NCBI GenBank assembly: GCA_009782435.1
Contig: WRJA01000001.1
Coordinates: 26,374-90,373 of the forward strand
DNA length: 64,000 nt
Origin: Oscillospiraceae bacterium
GTDB taxonomy: Bacteria; Bacillota; Clostridia; Oscillospirales; Oscillospiraceae
Direction: 5' to 3'
The first letter of the stretch is position 1; the number at the start of each line of letters is the position of its first letter. Of the stretch, positions 51,907 to 60,978 are shown piece by piece. Made by a program: the position numbers and the translations under genes. The notes under the pieces were generated by a model, which saw only the letters and a program-made list of their open reading frames with translations, was not told the DNA's origin and did no database searches.

Positions 51907-53823
51907 ATGGCTAAAGAAAAACTTACAATGGTCACTCTTTCGGGCCCTGTCGTATTGGTCGACACCGCTCTGCAGAGATTTGTGCAAAATCGCGAATTTC
52001 ATCTTGTCAACGCCGCCGAAGCCATGCGGGCGATAAAAAAACTCTTCCCTTTTAAAACGCCCAATCCGTACTCGGTGCCCTTGAAGAAAGCTTATGACTC
52101 GATGGAAATATTTAAGACCGCTCCCGAATACCGCGATTTTACCGCGCGGGACTTCACCGCCAGAAGCACAACTGAGTATTTTGACGACCTGTACGACATA
52201 ATTTGCGGTCTTCACGAAGAGTTGGACATGCTGAACGACCGCATCAAAGAAAACGAAATCACCCGCGCGCAGCTCAATCAGCTGCACGGTATAGACGAAC
52301 GCTTGGCCGACCTCGTTGACATGACCTATGTGGAATTCCGTTTCGGCAGGGTACTTGCAGTTAACTACGAAGATCTGTACGAAAGCGCCGACACAAGAAG
52401 CGACGCGTACTTGATACGCACCGGCGAAGATGAGTCTTGGGTATACGGGATATATTTCGCATTGCCGGGAAATGTGGACCAAGTCGACGCGATCTTCGGC
52501 ACAAGCGGCTTTGAGCGTATCCACCTTTCGGAAAGGATCGACCCGACCGTCACTCCGGATGAAATGCTCATGCAGATCGAAACCGAAACAAACGAGGCCC
52601 GGGAAAAATGCAAAGAAATAGAACTGACTATCCGAAAAATAAAAAACACTGATTCCGACGAACTGTTCGCGCGTTATTCGCATTTGAGGTTTTTAAACGA
52701 ATCGTTTGAACTGCGTTCATACGCTGGACACAGAAACGAAAAGTTTTTTATCGTCGGCTGGGTTCCCGACCGCAGCGCGAAAGACTATGCGGATGAATGC
52801 TCAAAGATTCCCGAATTCGGCTGCGTACTTACCAAACCTAAAAAAAAAGCCCATTTCAATCCCCCGGTAAAATCAGATAAAGGCTTGATATCAAACACAT
52901 TTACACCTTTCCTGAAAATGTACGGGATGCCTTCGTATTATGAGATCGACCCCACCCTTTTCATGGCGATAACCTATATAGTCATATTCGGCGTAATGTT
53001 CGGAGACGTCGGGCAAGGCATTATTTTAAGCCTTGCCGGGTTTTTATTGTGGACAAAAAAACGAATGTGGCTCGGAAAAATCATCGTTTGCGTCGGCATT
53101 TCTTCCGCGGTTTTCGGTTTTGTATACGGCAGCGTTTTCGGTTTCGAGCATATACTGCCCGGATTTAAAGTTTTGGAAAACGGAAACGCCGTTTTGATAC
53201 TTATCGCTTCGGCAGCCGCCGGTTTTATTCTGATTTTGATCTGCATGATCATGAATATGATAAACGGCATTATTCAAAACGATATAAAAAAGCTGCTGTT
53301 TTCCTCCAACGGTCTCGCGGGCTTTGTTTTATACGGCGGAGTTTTTGCCGGCGCGGCTTTTTCGTTTGCGCTGAAAACAAATGTCTTCACTTTACCGTAC
53401 ATATGCCTTGTCATAATACTGCCGACACTGATCATCCTCTTTGCCGATCCTCTCGAAAAGCTCGCGGAAAAGAAAAAGCGCCCTTTCTCCGTTAAGATCG
53501 GTTCTTTTCTTGTCGAAGGATTTTTCGAGCTGTTTGAAACGGCTCTCGCTTATATCTCCAACACCGTATCGTTTTTGCGTATCGGCGCTTTTGCGATAAG
53601 CCACGCCGGCATGATGAGCGTCGTTTTTATGCTCAGCGGCAACGGCTCAAACATTATCGGTTTGATCATCGGCAACGCCATTGTTATGGGTATCGAAGCC
53701 GTATTGGTTTGCATACAGGTAATGCGTCTTGAATTCTATGAATTGTTCGGACGTTTTTACGGCAGCGGCGGAGAGAGTTTTTCTCCCAACATAATAGACT
53801 ATGAAATGATCCCGAAAAACTAA
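51907..53823 (+). CDS. V/A-type ATP synthase subunit I (cluster 2)
   Basis: VMFGDVGQGIILSLAGF, AYISNTVSFLRIGAFAISHAGMMSVVFML, CIQVMRLEFYELFGRFYGSGGESF. Confidence 0.94.
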   Translation: MAKEKLTMVTLSGPVVLVDTALQRFVQNREFHLVNAAEAMRAIKKLFPFKTPNPYSVPLKKAYDSMEIFKTAPEYRDFTARDFTARSTTEYFDDLYDIICGLHEELDMLNDRIKENEITRAQLNQLHGIDERLADLVDMTYVEFRFGRVLAVNYEDLYESADTRSDAYLIRTGEDESWVYGIYFALPGNVDQVDAIFGTSGFERIHLSERIDPTVTPDEMLMQIETETNEAREKCKEIELTIRKIKNTDSDELFARYSHLRFLNESFELRSYAGHRNEKFFIVGWVPDRSAKDYADECSKIPEFGCVLTKPKKKAHFNPPVKSDKGLISNTFTPFLKMYGMPSYYEIDPTLFMAITYIVIFGVMFGDVGQGIILSLAGFLLWTKKRMWLGKIIVCVGISSAVFGFVYGSVFGFEHILPGFKVLENGNAVLILIASAAAGFILILICMIMNMINGIIQNDIKKLLFSSNGLAGFVLYGGVFAGAAFSFALKTNVFTLPYICLVIILPTLIILFADPLEKLAEKKKRPFSVKIGSFLVEGFFELFETALAYISNTVSFLRIGAFAISHAGMMSVVFMLSGNGSNIIGLIIGNAIVMGIEAVLVCIQVMRLEFYELFGRFYGSGGESFSPNIIDYEMIPKN

Positions 53824-53890
53824 ACCGGCCGCGCCCTTCACGGCGGGAAATATGAGCTTTTCCTTATTTTAAATACCGGAGGTCCGAGTC

Positions 53891-54337
53891 ATGAATATTC
53901 TTTTCGCAGCTTTCCTTTTGCTCTTTGCGGTCGCCCTTCCTTTGTATTTTATTTACCGACGGGCAAAAGGCGGGAAAAGAGGAAAAGCGCCTCTTTTGAT
54001 AAACCTCTTTTCGTTTTTCGGTGTGATCGCGTTCGCGTCGGTGTATCTGTTCGCCAGATCCGCCTTGGCCGCAGGCCCCTCCGTCTCCTCAGGCCCGGCA
54101 AGCTCCGCCGCCCTCGCTGACGGGCTGCAAAACGGGCTGACTTATATTGCCGCCGCGCTTGCCGTCGGGCTGTCCGGCATCGGCGGGGGGGTAGCCGTCG
54201 CCTCTTCCGCCTCAGCCGCCTTGGGCGCCCTCTCCGAGAACGACGGAATCCTCGGGAAGGCCCTGATATTCGTCGGCATGGCCGAGGGCGTGGCTCTGTA
54301 CGGGCTTCTTATAGCCTTTATGATACTGATGGGCTGA
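53891..54337 (+). CDS. V/A-type ATP synthase subunit K, single c-type hairpin with extra N-terminal TM pair (cluster 2)
   Basis: GLSGIGGGVAVASSASAALGALSENDGILGKALIFVGMAEGVALYGLLIAFMIL. Confidence 0.9.
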   Translation: MNILFAAFLLLFAVALPLYFIYRRAKGGKRGKAPLLINLFSFFGVIAFASVYLFARSALAAGPSVSSGPASSAALADGLQNGLTYIAAALAVGLSGIGGGVAVASSASAALGALSENDGILGKALIFVGMAEGVALYGLLIAFMILMG

Positions 54338-54341
54338 ATCT

Positions 54342-54650
54342 ATGCGTTATTATTTGATCAGCGACGACGACGACGCTTTAACGGGCATGCGGCTTGCCGG
54401 TATTGAAGGCAAAAAAGCGCAAAGCCGAAATGAAGTTGAAGAATGCATCGAAAGAGTCGTCGCGGATGACAGTATCGCCGTAATGCTCATTACCGAAAAA
54501 TGCGCCCGCATGGCTCCTTCGCGGATCAAATCGATCAAACTCTCCGCACACCGCCCGCTCGTTGTAACGATACCGACCGGCACTGACACGGGCGACGGCG
54601 CCGAGTCTGTGACTGACGCCATACGAAACGCCATCGGCATTAAAATATGA
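54342..54650 (+). CDS. V/A-type ATP synthase subunit F (cluster 2)
   Basis: YYLISDDDDALTGMRLAGIEG...DDSIAVMLITEKCA. Confidence 0.88.
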   Translation: MRYYLISDDDDALTGMRLAGIEGKKAQSRNEVEECIERVVADDSIAVMLITEKCARMAPSRIKSIKLSAHRPLVVTIPTGTDTGDGAESVTDAIRNAIGIKI

Positions 54651-54667
54651 TCCGGAGCTGATATACC

Positions 54668-55264
54668 GTGACCGACAGGGAAAAACTTGATATTTTCAAT
54701 AAAACCGTCTTAAACGAAGCCATGGCCGACTCAAAAAGAATCACCGAGCAGTTTGAGAAAGCTGTCGAGACCGCGACAAAACAAGCCGAAGACGCCATTG
54801 ACCTTGAGGTACAAAAATACGAGGTCGCCAAGAGGGCTGAAATAACGGCGCGCGAAAGGCGCAGGATACGCTCCGAAAAAAACGACCGCCATCACAAACT
54901 GCTCGAATTTCGTGAGGACTGCGCGGGCGAGACATATAAGACGGTAACGGAATATATCGACGAATTCATAAAAACCGATAAATATCCGGACTATCTTGTC
55001 CGCATACTGACCGGCGCCGCGAAGCGGCTCCCGGACAATACGCCGGCTGAAATATATCTGCGTCCCGAGGACATGCATCTTTCGGGCTACCTGATCGATA
55101 AAGTCCCCGGAATAAGCATGAGTTTTAACAAGGGAACTTTCAGCTTGGGAGGCATGTGGCTTTCGGCTCCGCAGCTCAAACTCAGGATCGACATGAGTTT
55201 TGACTCCGCCATGTCCGATATCATAGGGCATTTCTCGGAATTGTCGGGCATGATACCCGAATGA
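54668..55264 (+). CDS. V/A-type ATP synthase subunit E (cluster 2)
   Basis: Helical N-terminus; operon position between F and A; C-terminal LKLRIDMSFDSAMSDIIGHFSEL. Confidence 0.82.
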   Translation: MTDREKLDIFNKTVLNEAMADSKRITEQFEKAVETATKQAEDAIDLEVQKYEVAKRAEITARERRRIRSEKNDRHHKLLEFREDCAGETYKTVTEYIDEFIKTDKYPDYLVRILTGAAKRLPDNTPAEIYLRPEDMHLSGYLIDKVPGISMSFNKGTFSLGGMWLSAPQLKLRIDMSFDSAMSDIIGHFSELSGMIPE

Positions 55265-55296
55265 CAACTCCCGCAGCATAAAAGAGGTTACGCCAA

Positions 55297-57054
55297 ATGG
55301 ACACACAATACTACATACACGGCATAAACGGCCCCGTCATAACCGTTAAGGGCGGCCGCTCCCTCCCGATGATGAGCTTGGTATACGTCGGGAACATGCG
55401 CCTTCCCGGCGAAGTCGTCAGCGCTGCGGACGACACGACGATCGTGCAGGTCTATGAAGACAGCTCCGGGCTCGTAAACGGGCAGCCCGTATATCACACG
55501 GGCATGCCTATGACCGTTATGCTCGGCCCCGGCATGCTCGGCGGCATTTATGACGGGATTGCAAGACCTCTCAAAAGAATCGCGGACGAAACGGGGTTTT
55601 TCATTACAAAAGGAATTAGCTTTCCGGCTGTCGATACAGAGAAAAAATGGGACGTCACGATGGATATAGTTTCGGGCGACGAGCTTCGCGGAGGCATGGT
55701 ATTTGCCCGCTGCGCCGAGACGCCCGCGATTGAGCACAGATGTACCGTGCCGCCCGGCGTTAAAGGGACGGCGCGGGACGTCGCCTCCTCGGGCAGCCGG
55801 ACCGTTACGGAAGTTTTAGCCGTTATCGAGGACTCAAAAGGGCACAAAACGCCTTTGACGCTCTCGCAAATATGGCCCATAAGGAAAAACCGGCCCGTAA
55901 AAAAACGCCTGCCCGTATCACGACCGCTCATTACGGGGCAAAGGATAATAGACACCCTGTTCCCCTTGGGCAAAGGCGGATGCGCCGCTATACCGGGACC
56001 TTTCGGCGCGGGAAAGACCATGGTGCAGCATCAACTCGCCAAATGGTCCGACGCCGACGTCATCGTCTATTTGGGCTGCGGCGAACGCGGCAATGAAATG
56101 ACACAGGTACTCGAAGAGTTTTCCGAACTCACGGACCCCCGCAACGGAAGACCGCTTATGGAGCGGACCATACTCATTGCGAACACCTCCAATATGCCGG
56201 TCGCGGCGAGAGAGGCTTCGATCTACACCGGGATCACGATGGCTGAGTATTATCGCGATATGGGTTACCACGTCGCTCTCATGGCGGACTCCACCTCGCG
56301 GTGGGCGGAAGCTCTGCGCGAGATATCCGGCAGACTTGAGGAAATGCCGGCGGAAGAGAGTTTCCCCGCATATCTACCCTCTCGGCTTGCCGGATTCTAT
56401 GAGAGAGCGGGTTATGCCGAAACGACCTCCGGCACGGAAGGGTCGGTCACCATAGTAGGCGCTGTGTCGCCGCAGGGCGGAGACTTTTCCGAACCCGTCA
56501 CGCAGAACACCAAACGCTTTATCAGATGTTTCTGGGCTCTTGACCGCGCACTGGCTTATTCAAGACACTTCCCCGCCTTGAACTGGACCGAATCATACTC
56601 GGAATATCATAACGATCTCGCACAGTGGTATGACGAAAACTTCGGTCCGGATTTCAATGAAATGCGCATGCGCGTCACGGAGCTTCTGAAAGAAGAAACC
56701 TCTTTGATGGAAATAGTAAAACTCATAGGGGCGGACGTGCTGCCGGACGATCAGAAACTCGTGATCGAGATTACAAAGGTCATCCGGGAGGGTTTTTTGC
56801 AGCAGAACGCGTTTCACAGCGCCGATTCATATACGCCGCCCGCCGTTCAAGCTTCCATGCTTGAAATAATCCTGCATCTGTATGACGAAGCCAAAACGCT
56901 TACTCTGCATAATATCCCCCTCGGCAGGCTGACGGAGACAGGGATTTTTTCGGCATTGTCACGCATGAAATTCGAATTCGGCGCCGGTGAGGACAAAGAA
57001 CGCTTTTTAACACTTATCAATGACGCCGTATCGAAAGTCATGTCCGTGAATTAA
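55297..57054 (+). CDS. V/A-type ATP synthase subunit A, catalytic (cluster 2)
   Basis: [66 protein letters not shown]. Confidence 0.97.
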   Translation: MDTQYYIHGINGPVITVKGGRSLPMMSLVYVGNMRLPGEVVSAADDTTIVQVYEDSSGLVNGQPVYHTGMPMTVMLGPGMLGGIYDGIARPLKRIADETGFFITKGISFPAVDTEKKWDVTMDIVSGDELRGGMVFARCAETPAIEHRCTVPPGVKGTARDVASSGSRTVTEVLAVIEDSKGHKTPLTLSQIWPIRKNRPVKKRLPVSRPLITGQRIIDTLFPLGKGGCAAIPGPFGAGKTMVQHQLAKWSDADVIVYLGCGERGNEMTQVLEEFSELTDPRNGRPLMERTILIANTSNMPVAAREASIYTGITMAEYYRDMGYHVALMADSTSRWAEALREISGRLEEMPAEESFPAYLPSRLAGFYERAGYAETTSGTEGSVTIVGAVSPQGGDFSEPVTQNTKRFIRCFWALDRALAYSRHFPALNWTESYSEYHNDLAQWYDENFGPDFNEMRMRVTELLKEETSLMEIVKLIGADVLPDDQKLVIEITKVIREGFLQQNAFHSADSYTPPAVQASMLEIILHLYDEAKTLTLHNIPLGRLTETGIFSALSRMKFEFGAGEDKERFLTLINDAVSKVMSVN

Positions 57055-57086
57055 CCGCGAAGCGACAGAAAGGACCGTTTTAAACA

Positions 57087-58472
57087 ATGCGAATAGAATA
57101 CACCGGGTTGTCGGAAATGAAAGGCCCTCTTATTATGCTCGAAGGCGTGACCGGAGCGGCTTATGATGAAATGGCGGAAATAACGCTTGACGGCGGCGAA
57201 CGCCGCTGCGGTCGAATCATCCAAACCGACGGTGACAGGGTCGTCATCCAAGTTTTCGAGGGCACCGACGGCATATCTCTCGAAAATGTCAGCACCCGTT
57301 TTACCGGAAAGCCCGTAACGGTAGCCCTGTCAAAAGAAATGCTCGGCAGGATATTCAGCGGCGTCGGGACCCCCATCGACGGGCTCAGAGAGCTTTTCGC
57401 GGAGGAACGGCGCGACATAAACGGCTCCGCAATAAACCCGGTTTCACGGAAATACCCGAGAAGCTGCATAATAACCGGCATGAGCGCGATCGACGCCACC
57501 ATAACCCTCATCAGAGGTCAAAAGCTTCCCATATTCTCCGGCGCGGGAATGAGCCACAACGAACTCGCGGCGCAGCTTGTCCGGCAAGCCCGCGTTGAAA
57601 ACGACAATTCGGAATTCGCCATAATTTTTTGCGCCATGGGAGTAAAAAACGACACCGCGGAATATTTTATGAAGGATTTTGAAGAATCCGGCGCTCTGAG
57701 CCGCGTCGTAATGTTCCTCAACATGGCGTCGGACCCGATAATCGAGCGCATACTCGCTCCGCGCTGCGCGCTGACGGCGGCCGAATATTTGGCTTTTAAA
57801 CACGGCTACCACGTTTTGGTGATCATGACTGACATCAGCTCATACTGCGAGGCGTTAAGGGAGTATTCCTCATCAAAAGGCGAGATACCCTCAAGAAAAG
57901 GGTTTCCCGGATATATGTATTCCGATCTCGCTTCCCTGTATGAGCGCGCGGGTATGATACACGGACTTCCCGGCAGCGTAACGCAAGTGCCGATCCTGAC
58001 AATGCCGAACGACGATATCAGCCATCCCATTGCAGATTTGACCGGCTACATTACCGAGGGGCAAATCGTTCTCTCGCGCGATCTCGATCAAAAAGGCATA
58101 TATCCCCCGGTCGCCATCCTGCCTTCGCTGTCCCGCCTTATGAAAGACGGCGTCGGAAAGGGTTTTACCCGCGAAGATCACCCGGAACTCGCAAACCAGC
58201 TCTTCGCGTCGTACTCCGCCGTTACGGACGCAAGGAACCTGGCCTCCGTTATCGGCGAGGATGAAATATCCGAGACCGACCGCCTCTATATTGAGTTCGG
58301 AAACCGCCTTGAGAAAGAGTTTATCAGGCAGTCCGCGCGCGAGGACCGCAGCCTTGAGCAAACCTTGGACAAAGGCTGGGAACTCTTGTCCCTTCTGCCG
58401 CGCGGCGAGTTGAGCCGCATATCCGACGCTACGCTCGATAAATACTGCAAAGGCGCGACAATAAGGAGGTGA
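57087..58472 (+). CDS. V/A-type ATP synthase subunit B (cluster 2)
   Basis: KLPIFSGAGMSHNELAAQLVRQARV, FPGYMYSDLASLYERAGM, LSRDLDQKGIYPPVAILPSLSRL. Confidence 0.97.
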   Translation: MRIEYTGLSEMKGPLIMLEGVTGAAYDEMAEITLDGGERRCGRIIQTDGDRVVIQVFEGTDGISLENVSTRFTGKPVTVALSKEMLGRIFSGVGTPIDGLRELFAEERRDINGSAINPVSRKYPRSCIITGMSAIDATITLIRGQKLPIFSGAGMSHNELAAQLVRQARVENDNSEFAIIFCAMGVKNDTAEYFMKDFEESGALSRVVMFLNMASDPIIERILAPRCALTAAEYLAFKHGYHVLVIMTDISSYCEALREYSSSKGEIPSRKGFPGYMYSDLASLYERAGMIHGLPGSVTQVPILTMPNDDISHPIADLTGYITEGQIVLSRDLDQKGIYPPVAILPSLSRLMKDGVGKGFTREDHPELANQLFASYSAVTDARNLASVIGEDEISETDRLYIEFGNRLEKEFIRQSAREDRSLEQTLDKGWELLSLLPRGELSRISDATLDKYCKGATIRR

Positions 58473-58478
58473 CGGCTC

Positions 58479-59087
58479 ATGGCGACCGTCCTGCCGACAA
58501 AAGGCAATCTCCTCGCGGCTAAACGTTCGCGCGAGATCGCCGTGACCGGGCATGAACTTATGGACAGAAAGCGCAATATACTTGTCCGTGAGCTGGTGGC
58601 TCTGATAGATCAGGCTGAAGACATCCGAAAGCGCGCCGCGACGGTGTTTCCCGAAGCCTACGCCGCGCTTCGAACGGCCAATATCACACAAGGCGAATGC
58701 GACGATATATCCAGAGCCGTCAGCGCCGACAACAGCCTGAGCCTGCGCTACCGCAGCGTCATGGGAGTGGAGATCCCGCTTATCGCCTCCGATGAAAAGA
58801 TACCCGAAAACATCCCCTACGGCGTGGCGTCCACCACCGCCGCTCTTGACGACGCGTATATCAAGTTCCGGAAAGCGAAAAACCTCGTTCGCGACTTGGC
58901 CGAAACGGAAAACGCCATATACAGATTGGCATACGCCGTCAGAAAAACTCAAAAACGGGCAAACGCCCTGAAAAACATAATAATCCCGAAATTGGACGCG
59001 AGCATTTCCGGGATCACCGAAAGCCTTGACGAAAAAGAACGCGAGGAATTTGTCCGTCTCAAGGTCATAAAAGTCCGAAAACAATGA
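58479..59087 (+). CDS. V/A-type ATP synthase subunit D (cluster 2)
   Basis: VLPTKGNLLAAKRSREIAVTGHELMDRKRNILVRELVAL; KRANALKNIIIPKLDASI. Confidence 0.93.
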   Translation: MATVLPTKGNLLAAKRSREIAVTGHELMDRKRNILVRELVALIDQAEDIRKRAATVFPEAYAALRTANITQGECDDISRAVSADNSLSLRYRSVMGVEIPLIASDEKIPENIPYGVASTTAALDDAYIKFRKAKNLVRDLAETENAIYRLAYAVRKTQKRANALKNIIIPKLDASISGITESLDEKEREEFVRLKVIKVRKQ

Positions 59088-59103
59088 TATAATAAAAACA
59101 AAA

Positions 59104-59154
59104 AAAACACACGGCCGGGACGGTTTTTGACCTGTATCCCCGCCGTGTGTTTTT
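59104..59154. terminator. Bidirectional terminator between ATPase cluster 2 and SDR gene
   Basis: AAACACACGGC...GCCGTGTGTTTTT, 11-bp stem with inner GGG/CCC. Confidence 0.75.
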
Positions 59155-59166
59155 GCCCGCGCGATA

Positions 59167-60033
59167 TCAGAGACTGAGATTGCCTCCGTTGAGCATTATG
59201 TTCTGCGCGGTAAGATAATCGGAACCGGGCGACAAAAGGAACGCGACCAGCGCCGTTACGTCCTCGACAGTGCCGTTTCGTCCCAAAGGCACGTTCAGGT
59301 TGTTGCTGTTGGTCCCCCTCGAGATATTGTCGGCTTTTATCATTTCATCAAGCGACATGCCTTTCTTTTCCGCCTCGAGCGCCGCCTGTTTATCCCGGAA
59401 ATTGGTTTCAACGGTCAAGGGGCTTATCGCATTGACGTTTATGCCTATAGGCGCAAGCTCTCTCGCCAAGCTTTTCATAAAGCCCAGCACTCCGTGTTTC
59501 GCAACGCTGTACGCGCCCATTCCGGGAACCCCCTCAACGCCTGCCTGCGAGGCGATAAAGACAATTTTCTTTCCCTTGGGATCGTCTTTTTTCATTGCTT
59601 TCACGGCATATTTTGAGAGATAGAAAGCGCCGTTCAAATTGGCGTCCAAAACACTCTTCCAAACTTCAAGGTCCATATCCTCAAACAACAGTCCGGAAGG
59701 TCCCCTGTAACCCGCGGAATTGACGAAAAAGTCAAGCCTGCCGAAAGTCTTCACGGTTTTTTCCGTCATCGCTTCACAGGCTGAAGGCTCTCCCAATTCA
59801 CATTCGACGGCCAGCGCCTTTGAACCGAGCTTTTCAATGTCTTTCACAATCTCCGCCAGACCGCCCCAATCCTTGTTCGCTTCTCTTACGGTGGGCGGTA
59901 TCATATACTTATCCGAAACGACGACATCAGCGCCCAAGCGGGCAAGGTCCATTGCTATCGCCCGTCCCATGCTCTGTTTGCTTCCGGCGCCGGTGACCAG
60001 CGCGACTTTGCCTTTAAAATCATATTCGTACAT
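59167..60033 (-). CDS. SDR family oxidoreductase
   Basis: FKGKVALVTGAGSKQSMGRAIAMDLARLGADVVVSD, NSAGYRGPSG, YSVAKHGVLGFMKSLARELAPIGINVNAISP. Confidence 0.94.
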   Translation of the reverse strand: MYEYDFKGKVALVTGAGSKQSMGRAIAMDLARLGADVVVSDKYMIPPTVREANKDWGGLAEIVKDIEKLGSKALAVECELGEPSACEAMTEKTVKTFGRLDFFVNSAGYRGPSGLLFEDMDLEVWKSVLDANLNGAFYLSKYAVKAMKKDDPKGKKIVFIASQAGVEGVPGMGAYSVAKHGVLGFMKSLARELAPIGINVNAISPLTVETNFRDKQAALEAEKKGMSLDEMIKADNISRGTNSNNLNVPLGRNGTVEDVTALVAFLLSPGSDYLTAQNIMLNGGNLSL

Positions 60034-60084
60034 ATTTTTCCTCCGATAAAATATTTTTGTCCGGTCGTGAGATTTTGCCGGCGC

Positions 60085-60867
60085 CTATTGTCCTTTGTAG
60101 ATCGGTTCTCTGCCCTCCTCTTGAGCGTGCGCCGTCTCCCTTACGTCGTCTGTCCAAAGTATGTTTAAAAGAGCGCATCCGCTGTATTCGATCGAAGAGC
60201 TCAGGTTCAAGTCGATCATTTTATAGTAAGCGTCGCGTCCGAGCGAAATCGGCACCGAGCTGAACGAAGCTATCGTTTCGGCTATTTCCTCCGCCCGTTT
60301 TAACACCTTGTCGTCGTCCGTGATCTCATTTATAAGATTCCACTCTAACATGGTTTCCGCGTTGACCTGTTTGTTGGTGAAAGCAAGCTCAAACAGCCTC
60401 TTTTTCGGAAGCGATTTTTGAAGTACCGCCATCGCGAGCATCGGGAAATACCCTCTTTTTATTTCAGGCAGTCCGAACATGACGCTTCTTCCCGCCACCG
60501 CGAGGTCGCAGACTTCAATAAACATCAGCCCGCCGGCTAAAGCCTGCGCGTTCACGGCGGCGATTATGGGTTTTGACAAGTCAAAAAAAGCTCTCAAAAC
60601 GTCGACTCCCGCTTGAGCGAACCTTTTTTGGGTCAAAAGAGGACCGTCCGGAAAACCGTCCACTTTGCCCCCTGTACAAAACGCATTCCCTTTCCCCGAC
60701 AAAATGACTGCTTTTATCTCCTTGTCCGCATCGCAGTCTTTTAAAGCCTGCGTCAATGAAACGGTCTCCGCGTAACCCGTCCTGTTGTTGTTCTCCGGGT
60801 CGTCAAAAAACACATAACCTATGTTTTTTTTCTTTTCCACAGTTATTCCCGTATATTTCCCCGACAT
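60085..60867 (-). CDS. Enoyl-CoA hydratase/isomerase (crotonase) family protein
   Basis: KAVILSGKGNAFCTGGKVDGF, IIAAVNAQALAGGLMFIEVCDLAVAGRSVMFGLPEIKRGYFP. Confidence 0.93.
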   Translation of the reverse strand: MSGKYTGITVEKKKNIGYVFFDDPENNNRTGYAETVSLTQALKDCDADKEIKAVILSGKGNAFCTGGKVDGFPDGPLLTQKRFAQAGVDVLRAFFDLSKPIIAAVNAQALAGGLMFIEVCDLAVAGRSVMFGLPEIKRGYFPMLAMAVLQKSLPKKRLFELAFTNKQVNAETMLEWNLINEITDDDKVLKRAEEIAETIASFSSVPISLGRDAYYKMIDLNLSSSIEYSGCALLNILWTDDVRETAHAQEEGREPIYKGQ

Positions 60868-60931
60868 TTTATCCCTCCTGTCTGCAATTATTTCAGAAAA
60901 TTAAAATTATTATAACACAGCAAACCGGTAC

Positions 60932-60960
60932 TTGAAAAGATATCGGAATAATTCTATTAT
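60932..60960 (+). promoter_or_regulatory. Promoter of OYE gene 60979..62952
   Basis: TTGAAA-17 bp-TATTAT. Confidence 0.65.
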
Positions 60961-60978
60961 ATACAGAGAAAATAAATA

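Noticed and set aside
51796-52683. 295-aa minus-strand ORF
   Set aside because: Antisense to ATPase subunit I; no motif recognised.
57891-59084. 397-aa minus-strand ORF spanning ATPase B and D
   Set aside because: Antisense to two well-identified genes; low-complexity Phe/Val/Arg composition typical of shadow ORFs.
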